From an uncultured Candidatus Saccharibacteria bacterium (GTDB taxonomy: Bacteria; Patescibacteriota; Saccharimonadia; Saccharimonadales; Saccharimonadaceae): 19,432 nucleotides of DNA. The position numbers were made by a program, and so were the translations under genes. Numbering within the stretch: position 1 is the first letter of the stretch; the number at the start of each line of letters is the position of its first letter. Shown here piece after piece: positions 13,738 through 19,432 of this stretch. The notes beneath the pieces are model-generated. The model saw only the letters and a program-made list of their open reading frames with translations. It did no database searches and was not told the origin of the DNA. The stretch is from the NCBI GenBank assembly GCA_948945085.1, contig CARBGY010000014.1:1-19432 (forward strand), given 5' to 3'.

Positions 13738-13766
13738 TAGACGGAATGGAAAAAGTGTGGTAGAAT
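13738..13766 (+). promoter_or_regulatory. Promoter of the 13801-18960 operon
   Basis: TAGACG (13738-13743), a 17-bp spacer and an extended -10 TGG-TAGAAT (13761-13766) predict a start near 13773. This leaves a leader of about 28 nt with only a weak purine site (GGAAAA) before ATG 13801. Confidence 0.6.
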
Positions 13767-13800
13767 AGAGTAAATAGAAATAGTAATTGTCCGGAAAACT

Positions 13801-15354
13801 ATGCAAAACCAAAATCAAAAGACACAAAATCAAGGAACTTTGGGGGCGCAGGCGGCGAGTATGGCTGGGGCTGGTGGTACTGGTGTGGCGAAAAAAGACG
13901 ATTCTGCAGTTCAAGCAGCGGTAGCGAAGCCAGCGATTGATAAGGCCGTGCAGGATAGTTACATTAAGAAGATTACTGACAAGATTCGGGACTCGGAGAA
14001 TATTTTGGTGGCTTTGTCGCGAGATCCGTCGGTAGATGAGTTGGCGGCGGCATTGGGGCTGGCGATGTTTCTTGATGGACTTCAGAAGCATACGACGGCG
14101 GTATATTCGGGACAGACGCCAGATGCGTTGCAGTTTTTGCAGCCGGAGGGGACTTTTGAGACAAATACGGATAGCTTAAGGGACTTTATAATTGCATTGA
14201 ACAAAGAAAAGGCAGATCATTTGCGGTATAAGTTGGATGGTGATTTTGTAAAAGTCTTTATTACGCCGTATAAGTCAAATATTACTGAGGAGGATTTGGA
14301 TTTTTCTTACGGTGATTTTAATGTGGATTTAGTACTGGCGATTGGTGTACCAAGCGCGGCGGATCTTGACGAGGCGCTTGCGGAGCATGGACGGATTATG
14401 CATGATGCAACAACGGTGGATATTACTGTTGATGCTCCGGGGAGATTTGGGGAGATTGAGTGGAGTGATCCGGAGGCTAGTTCGGTGTCGGAAATGGTGA
14501 CGAAATTGATTTTTGCGATGCAAGGGCAGGATGCGGTAATTGATAAGGAGATTGCGACAGCGTTGTTGACGGGGATTGTGGCGGCGACGGGCCGATTCTC
14601 GAACGATCGAACTAACTCAGAAACGATGCAACTGGCATCGAAGTTAATGGCGATGGGGGCAGATCAACAGTTGATTGCGTCATATGTGATGGCGAATGAT
14701 ACGAGTAGCTATCAGGCTCCGGCGAATGAGCTGAGGGTTGATAACAGGAATTATTATCAGAGTTACCGTCCGGAACCGATAGCGTCGACGACGGTAGCGC
14801 CAGTGGCGGATACAGGGTCGGTAGTGGTGACTCCAGATGTGAGCGGTTTGGGGACGGTTGACGAGGATCCTTTTGGGCAAAAGGCAATAGCTGAGGAAGC
14901 GGCGAAGCGGGCGGAAGAACAGAAATTGGCAGCCGCGCAGGCAAAGGAGGCGGTCGGTACGGCAATTAGTACGGCGGTGGCGAATGCGGGGCAGGCGGGG
15001 GCGACTGGGATGGGAGTTGGACAAGTCGGGGTGGCGACGGTGCATAGTAATGTTCAGGCGATGCCAACAACGAATGTTGGGGCAGGGCCGATAATTGGTA
15101 GTATTGATCAGCAAAAGGATTATGCGCAGATGATGGCGCAGGCTTTGGCAGGAAGTGGAGGAGCAATGCCAAGTGGAACGATTAGCGGAGCGGGGGTACC
15201 GATGGCGCAAGCGAGTGCTGGACAGGGGAACGTTGCGACGTCAGCGAATACTGCGCAGGCAAGCGCGGCGCCGGTGAACTCGGCACAAACAAGTCCAGCG
15301 CCAGCAAATCCAGTGCAAGCGAATCCGGGAGCGTTTAGGATTCCGGGGGCATGA
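13801..15354 (+). CDS. DHH-family protein lacking catalytic residues, with low-complexity tail
   Basis: Residues about 55-305 of this 517-residue protein follow the DHH phosphoesterase (NrnA-type) pattern. NILVALSRDPSVDELAAALGLA corresponds to HxxPDxDAxGSALA, GEIEWSDPEASSVSEMVTKLI to the segment after the DHH motif, and EIATALLTGIVAATGRFSN to the TGxF region. Yet the metal ligands are gone: the motif I His is S73, the DHH triad is replaced by TVDITVDA (205-212), and the aspartates of the other motifs are not conserved. It is therefore predicted inactive as a nuclease and may bind nucleotides or act as a scaffold. The N-terminal 45 and C-terminal about 200 residues are A/G/Q/P/T-rich and disordered. 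It is first in an operon with the 958-residue protein and truB. Confidence 0.7.
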   Translation: MQNQNQKTQNQGTLGAQAASMAGAGGTGVAKKDDSAVQAAVAKPAIDKAVQDSYIKKITDKIRDSENILVALSRDPSVDELAAALGLAMFLDGLQKHTTAVYSGQTPDALQFLQPEGTFETNTDSLRDFIIALNKEKADHLRYKLDGDFVKVFITPYKSNITEEDLDFSYGDFNVDLVLAIGVPSAADLDEALAEHGRIMHDATTVDITVDAPGRFGEIEWSDPEASSVSEMVTKLIFAMQGQDAVIDKEIATALLTGIVAATGRFSNDRTNSETMQLASKLMAMGADQQLIASYVMANDTSSYQAPANELRVDNRNYYQSYRPEPIASTTVAPVADTGSVVVTPDVSGLGTVDEDPFGQKAIAEEAAKRAEEQKLAAAQAKEAVGTAISTAVANAGQAGATGMGVGQVGVATVHSNVQAMPTTNVGAGPIIGSIDQQKDYAQMMAQALAGSGGAMPSGTISGAGVPMAQASAGQGNVATSANTAQASAAPVNSAQTSPAPANPVQANPGAFRIPGA

Positions 15355-15373
15355 TTAAAGGAGGTTTGACGGA

Positions 15374-18250
15374 ATGCCAAATATTGAGAACATCGGAAGA
15401 CGAGAGGCAGAGCTTGGTAGTAGCTCGGAATTAGTAGATGGGATTGAGCTAGCTGATGGGGTTGAGCGTTTGAGGGTTGGAAAAGAGCAGTTACGCAGAG
15501 AACAGCGAGAGCTGGGGGCGAAAATGTTGGCGCAGGTGGGGTTTGAGAATCGACACAAAGAGATTGTGGATTCTTCTTTTACGAAGTCGCGGAGAGCAGG
15601 TAAAGAGTTGGCTGGGAAGAATGCGGGGAGACGGAATGATGCATACGTACAGAGGTTGGAGGGATTAATAGAAAGATATGGAAACGATCTAGAGAGGAAG
15701 ATTTGGGATAGGTCTGTCGATAATTTGGTGATTAGTCCGGAGGATATAGAGGAGAATTATTGGAGGGGTCAAGAACAGATTTTACGAGATAATGGACAGG
15801 GTCGAGAACTCAGTGATTACGAGAAAGTGGTTCTAACACAAGATTTACAAGATAGGCAACGGGAATCTTTAAATGCTTGGGCGAATTATTTAGGTGACGA
15901 AGATGCGCCTTATCCGATGTGGTTCAAGTTATATGCGTGGGATGGAGTGTCGAAGATGGGGGTATTTGATAAGGAGCGAGGAGAGTTTAAAAAGCGAAAT
16001 GAGCATACGACGGCTCCGTTTCCGAAGTTGAATGCGGCAGTGTTAGCAAAAGTGTATGGGGCGGTGAAAAATTTTTATGGGCATGATAAAGTTGAGAATG
16101 AGGAAGCGCGAGATGCACAGTTGGATGCTTTAGTAAAGTCTGGTAATTTTAATAGGTTATACTCGAAGATTTTGTTGGAACAGAAGGCGGCGCCGAGGAC
16201 ACCAGAGCGGACGGAAGATGTGAAAGGGGGATGGGTGGAATATTATCCAGGGCAGGAAGAGGAATTGGCGATGGCGGCGGAGGGGACGCCGTGGTGTATT
16301 GCGGATCCGGGAACGGGGAGAAATTATCTTGAGTATGGTGTGTCTACGCATGACGATGATGAAGAAGACTATGAGTACGATGAGTATGATGAGTACGAGG
16401 GAGAGGATGCGGAAGAGTGGCAGAATAAGGCTAAATTTATTTTGTTTCATTTGGAAGATCCGGAGACGGGGGCGTTGGCGGAGAATGCTTGTGCGTCAAT
16501 TCGGCTGAATCCGGATGGATACGTGGCGGAGATTTCGGGATTAAATGATGGACAAGCGCTAGAGGATGTTTTAGTGCCAATTGTTGAAGAGAAAGTTAAG
16601 ACTTTACCAGGTGGAGAGGATTTTTTGGACGCGTTTAGAGATAAGAAGCGGTTGATTGCGATGGATCGAGCGATGCAGGCGGGAAGAAAGCTTTCGAACG
16701 AGGATGTTTGGTTTATCTTTGAGGAAGACATTAAGACGTTAGATAGTTATAATGATGAGGATCCACGGATTGGTGATTTGCAGCGTTATGTAGTGGATAG
16801 CTTGGATGATGGGCAGAGAGCTTGGTTATTGGAGAACGAGCAGAAAGCTGAGAAATTTTCGGTGAATTTGATTTTGGAGGCAGCGGAAGATAGGCCGAAA
16901 ATGGCGGCGTTAGAAGAAAAAGTAAAGGCAGAACAAAAGCTGACTAAGGAGGATTTGGAGTTTTTGTTTAAGGGCCATTATTCTTTGTTAAAGAAGATGA
17001 GATATTGGGAAGACGCTGAGGAGGTAACAAACAAAGCTATAAAGGAATTACAGTCGTATGCGGTGACGAATTTGGAAGAAGAGACGATAGAGTGGTTGCT
17101 GACGGATGACGAGGCGTTGAGGATGGATAAGGCGTTCGTCGAGTCGTATAGACAAAAGGTGAAGTTGGGCGAACTGGGGGAGAAGGTGCAGGCAGGAGAG
17201 AAACTGTCGGATGGGGAGTTGAAATTTTTACTGAAAGAACCAAACCTTATGTACGATACTGTATTGGCAGGTAATTATAGCTATGTGCCAGACGAAGAAA
17301 GTAGTATGGAATACTGGTGGAAAAAGATATTGCCTGTTACGATTGGGAGGGCGGATAGGGAAACTTTGGAACGGATTTGTCAGGGGTCGGAGGATAAGCT
17401 GGCGAAGGAGATTCGAGCGACTTTTAGGGTACATGATTTGTGGGAAAAAATGAAGAATGGAGAAAGGCTGTCAGATGGGGAGGTAGAGTTCGTGTTTGGG
17501 GGGCCAGAAACTACGAATATGCTGACGGCGATATCGGATGATGCTGGTTATCAGTTTCAGTCGGAAGATCATTATAAACCCGGATATGCACTTAGCAGGT
17601 TGATGGATTTTAGCAATTTACGAAAAAATGGAGTATCGGCGGAGCTGATGCTTGAACATAGGGCAGGGATAGCGGGGGTCGATTCTGGTAGTGGTATCGG
17701 TGCTTTGAAATGGTATTTGGAGGAGGGGATGGATCAACAAAAGGTATTTGATGTCTATCTACGGCAGAGTGGTCGAGATGGTTTGAGACGAATATTGAAT
17801 AGATTGCCGGAGATTCTAGAGAGCGGGGCGGATGTTAGGTATATTGCGGAGGATGTGGTAAAGAGAGAGGGGAAAGACTATCTTGTAGCGAATGGAAGAG
17901 TCTTCTTGGAAAACGGTTTAAGTTTAGAAACGTTAGAGGAACTAGCTGGTGAGGAGTTGGCAACGGAGGTTTTAGACGTGGGCGTAACAGCTAGGGATAT
18001 AATACAACAGAATATAGATACATTTTTGGAGAGAGATAATATAGATAAAGATAAACTTTTGCGGGCTTTGACGAATCCGTTCATATGCAAAAATGTAGAA
18101 AAGTTATTGGCTGGCGGGCTAGATGCTAGGAAGGTGATGAAGCAATACGTTGTGTCATGGCAAGAGTTGCTTGAGAAAGCGGAATTGTTTATGCAATATG
18201 GAGTGTCGAGAGATGAAGTGATGAAACGGGTGGAAGATTTGAAATGGTAA
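15374..18250 (+). CDS. Large 958-residue repeat protein, PcfJ-like core possible
   Basis: This very large soluble protein has no signal peptide. The N-terminal region (1-120) is charged and helical. A central block (about 303-395) has GTPWCIADPGTGRNYLEYG, an acidic D/E/Y-rich insert (327-349) and FILFHLEDP...ACASIRL, which recalls the PcfJ-like pattern of a WC motif followed by a beta segment; this match is tentative. Four repeats of about 85 residues follow, each opening with a GxKLSDxEL-F-F signature at about 431-450, 513-532, 602-621 and 690-709. The tail has further helical repeats (LLAGGLDARKVMKQ, FMQYGVSRDEVMKR). ATG 15374 has an excellent ribosome site (AAAGGAGG, 9 nt spacing). It overlaps or abuts truB and follows the DHH-like gene, implying co-expression. 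Function unknown. Confidence 0.7.
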   Translation: MPNIENIGRREAELGSSSELVDGIELADGVERLRVGKEQLRREQRELGAKMLAQVGFENRHKEIVDSSFTKSRRAGKELAGKNAGRRNDAYVQRLEGLIERYGNDLERKIWDRSVDNLVISPEDIEENYWRGQEQILRDNGQGRELSDYEKVVLTQDLQDRQRESLNAWANYLGDEDAPYPMWFKLYAWDGVSKMGVFDKERGEFKKRNEHTTAPFPKLNAAVLAKVYGAVKNFYGHDKVENEEARDAQLDALVKSGNFNRLYSKILLEQKAAPRTPERTEDVKGGWVEYYPGQEEELAMAAEGTPWCIADPGTGRNYLEYGVSTHDDDEEDYEYDEYDEYEGEDAEEWQNKAKFILFHLEDPETGALAENACASIRLNPDGYVAEISGLNDGQALEDVLVPIVEEKVKTLPGGEDFLDAFRDKKRLIAMDRAMQAGRKLSNEDVWFIFEEDIKTLDSYNDEDPRIGDLQRYVVDSLDDGQRAWLLENEQKAEKFSVNLILEAAEDRPKMAALEEKVKAEQKLTKEDLEFLFKGHYSLLKKMRYWEDAEEVTNKAIKELQSYAVTNLEEETIEWLLTDDEALRMDKAFVESYRQKVKLGELGEKVQAGEKLSDGELKFLLKEPNLMYDTVLAGNYSYVPDEESSMEYWWKKILPVTIGRADRETLERICQGSEDKLAKEIRATFRVHDLWEKMKNGERLSDGEVEFVFGGPETTNMLTAISDDAGYQFQSEDHYKPGYALSRLMDFSNLRKNGVSAELMLEHRAGIAGVDSGSGIGALKWYLEEGMDQQKVFDVYLRQSGRDGLRRILNRLPEILESGADVRYIAEDVVKREGKDYLVANGRVFLENGLSLETLEELAGEELATEVLDVGVTARDIIQQNIDTFLERDNIDKDKLLRALTNPFICKNVEKLLAGGLDARKVMKQYVVSWQELLEKAELFMQYGVSRDEVMKRVEDLKW

Positions 18251-18960
18251 TGATGGAAGGGGGGATTTTACTAGTTGATAAACCAGCGGGAATGAGCTCG
18301 TTTGGAGTAGTGGCACGAGTACGACGGAAATTGTCGGAGGAGGCGGGGTTTGTTGAGGTGAAAGGGAAAGACGGAGTTCTTCGACAGAAGCGGAAAAAAG
18401 TAAAAGTAGGACATACGGGAACATTAGATCCGTTTGCGACGGGGTTGTTGGTAATTTTGACTGGTAAAGCGACGAAAAAGGCGAATGAGTTTTTAAAGCT
18501 TGATAAAGAATATATCGCGACGATGAAGTTAGGGTACACGTCGACGACGGGGGATATCGAGGGGGAGATAATAGCTTCTAACAGTAGTGTTCGGGTGCCT
18601 AAGTTGGTAGATGTGGAAAAAGTTGTGGAAAAGTTCATGGGAGAAACCGAACAAACGGTGCCAGTGTATTCGGCAGTGAAGATTAATGGGCAGAGAGCCT
18701 ATAAGTTAGCACGAGAGGGGAAAGAGGTGGAAATGCCAAAGAGAAAAGTGCGGATTGACGAGATTGAAATTTTACGTTATGAATGGCCATATTTGGAGAT
18801 TAGGTGCAAGGTGTCGAGCGGAACGTATATTAGGGCATTAGGAGAGGATATTGGGAAATTGTTGGGGACGGGAGCGTATTTGACGGCGCTGAGACGGACA
18901 CAGGTAGGGAAGTATCGAATTGAAGATGCGAAGGCTTTGGAGGAGATGGGGCTAAAATAG
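18244..18960 (+). CDS. truB: tRNA pseudouridine(55) synthase TruB
   Basis: TruB converts U55 in the T-loop of tRNAs to pseudouridine. The product (238 residues from ATG 18244) has the N-terminal GILLVDKPAGMSSF, the catalytic motif HTGTLDPFATGLL with D62, the KEYIATMKLGYTSTTGD segment, VPVYSAVKINGQRAYKLAREG and SSGTYIRALGEDIG. It is shorter than the usual roughly 300 residues because no C-terminal PUA domain follows, a common reduction in small genomes. A basic insert (about 31-54) precedes the catalytic motif. ATG 18244 overlaps the preceding gene by 7 nt; ATGs at 18250 and 18253 are equally possible, the former sharing one base with its stop. It is the last gene of the operon, and rpsO follows with its own promoter. 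Confidence 0.95.
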   Translation: MVMMEGGILLVDKPAGMSSFGVVARVRRKLSEEAGFVEVKGKDGVLRQKRKKVKVGHTGTLDPFATGLLVILTGKATKKANEFLKLDKEYIATMKLGYTSTTGDIEGEIIASNSSVRVPKLVDVEKVVEKFMGETEQTVPVYSAVKINGQRAYKLAREGKEVEMPKRKVRIDEIEILRYEWPYLEIRCKVSSGTYIRALGEDIGKLLGTGAYLTALRRTQVGKYRIEDAKALEEMGLK

Positions 18961-18963
18961 GGG

Positions 18964-18992
18964 TTGTACTGGGGAAGGGGGTGTGGTATAAT
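18964..18992 (+). promoter_or_regulatory. Leaderless promoter of rpsO
   Basis: TTGTAC (18964-18969), a 17-bp spacer and TATAAT (18987-18992) begin 4 nt after the truB stop. The ATG lies 9 nt beyond the -10, so the 5' end should be within a few nt of the start codon. No ribosome site is present. Confidence 0.8.
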
Positions 18993-19001
18993 TGGGGACA
19001 T

Positions 19002-19268
19002 ATGATTAGCAGAGAGAAAAAAACTGAGGCGATGGCAAAGCTCGCTCGTAGTAAAGAGGATGTTGGTTCTCCTGAAGTGCAGGTGTCGATTTTGACGGAG
19101 CGCATTAAGGAAGTAACCGAGCATGTTAAGGAAAACAAGCATGATTTCATGGCGAAACGTGGCTTGATGCAGATGGTAGGTCAACGTAAGAAGTTGTTGA
19201 AATACCTTGAGCGAACAAATTTCGACCTCTACAAAAAGACGATCGCGGAACTTGGGTTGCGTAAATAG
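19002..19268 (+). CDS. rpsO: 30S ribosomal protein S15
   Basis: This 88-residue S15 binds 16S rRNA in the central domain and helps assemble the platform of the small subunit. Family marks are the GSPEVQVSILTERI segment, the stretch HDFMAKRGLMQMVGQRKKLLKYLE (positions about 44-67, containing the conserved R/G/L/R pattern) and the terminal LGLRK. Length matches the usual 88-89 residues from ATG 19002; the longer reading from GTG 18981 would start inside the promoter and is rejected. truB directly precedes it without the ribF or rbfA found in many bacteria. A terminator follows, so if pnp comes next it would be transcribed separately. Codon use is more balanced than in the neighbouring genes, as expected for a highly expressed gene. 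Confidence 0.97.
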   Translation: MISREKKTEAMAKLARSKEDVGSPEVQVSILTERIKEVTEHVKENKHDFMAKRGLMQMVGQRKKLLKYLERTNFDLYKKTIAELGLRK

Positions 19269-19292
19269 TCTTGTAGGTGTGGGTTTAACAAA

Positions 19293-19315
19293 AAGTCCCC
19301 TAAGGGGGATTTTTT
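19293..19315 (+). terminator. Rho-independent terminator after rpsO
   Basis: AAGTCCCC and GGGGATTT form an 8-pair stem (one G-U) around a TAAG loop, running directly into six T (19310-19315). It lies about 25 nt after the stop codon. Confidence 0.9.
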
Positions 19316-19360
19316 GCTGCGGTGTATGATTAATAACAACAGAATCTTTAAATTTTATTC

Positions 19361-19389
19361 TTGCTTTTTGTCAAACACTCATGTATAAT
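19361..19389 (+). promoter_or_regulatory. Promoter for a gene beyond the window
   Basis: TTGCTT (19361-19366), a 17-bp spacer and TATAAT (19384-19389) predict a start near 19396. No start codon with a ribosome site is visible in the remaining bases, so the gene it serves lies past 19432. Confidence 0.6.
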
Positions 19390-19432
19390 ACAAAGCAAGT
19401 AAGTCATTGTATATATAAATACATAGTACAAT

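Noticed and set aside
18981..19001. GTG start extending S15 by seven residues
   Set aside because: It would lie on the -10 element, and S15 homology and length begin at ATG 19002.
1..19432. UGA recoded as glycine, as in some CPR lineages
   Set aside because: Several well-supported genes end in TGA with correct downstream starts or terminators, for example at 12410 and 15354.

Overview
The window reads like a chromosome segment of a streamlined Patescibacteria (CPR) bacterium, most plausibly a Saccharibacteria (TM7) lineage. This rests on the short core proteins (88-residue S15, 238-residue TruB), the many small membrane or secreted proteins without recognisable families, and the mix of leaderless and Shine-Dalgarno starts. 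The taxonomic call is inference only. TGA ends several genes (for example at 12410 and 15354), so the UGA-glycine code of Gracilibacteria/SR1 is not in use. The + strand is strongly G-rich, even under the minus-strand pta gene. This fits a leading-strand skew, with one conspicuous exception at about 9605-10280.

Layout. 1-784 has no convincing protein gene but holds a consensus promoter, several hairpins and a strong terminator, so it is a candidate long structured RNA. 785-2427 is a three-gene operon (two membrane proteins and a zinc-ribbon protein), convergent with pta (2430-3341, minus). Divergent from pta is a promoter for a roughly 245-nt RNA whose ends pair over 17 bp and which stops at a clear terminator (3395-3639). 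A small ORF and a membrane-anchored, LEA-like/helical protein (4007-4981) follow, then a promoter with a roughly 200-nt structured leader in front of an unknown 271-residue protein. 6359-7573 is a class V aminotransferase/cysteine desulfurase. Three 23-bp-spaced palindromes then precede a leaderless AAA ATPase-DUF4143 gene, which is followed 2 nt later by a membrane-anchored DUF1287 protein.

9605-10276 (minus) is a MacB/LolD-type ABC ATPase. A secreted 148-residue protein (minus) lies between it and two tandem FtsX-type permeases (11082-13703, plus), the likely partners of the ATPase. 13801-18960 appears to be one operon: a DHH-type protein that has lost its metal ligands, a 958-residue repeat protein, and truB. 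rpsO follows from its own leaderless promoter, with a terminator and then a promoter for a gene beyond the edge.

At least five genes (pta, the cysteine desulfurase, the AAA ATPase, the ABC ATPase and rpsO) have a -10 hexamer only 6-9 nt before the ATG and no Shine-Dalgarno. The other genes, mostly operon-internal ones, use purine-rich ribosome sites. The most unusual points are the unidentified structured RNAs, the triple operator controlling the ATPase/DUF1287 pair, the degenerate DHH protein and its giant repeat-protein partner, and the flipped skew of the ABC ATPase cassette.
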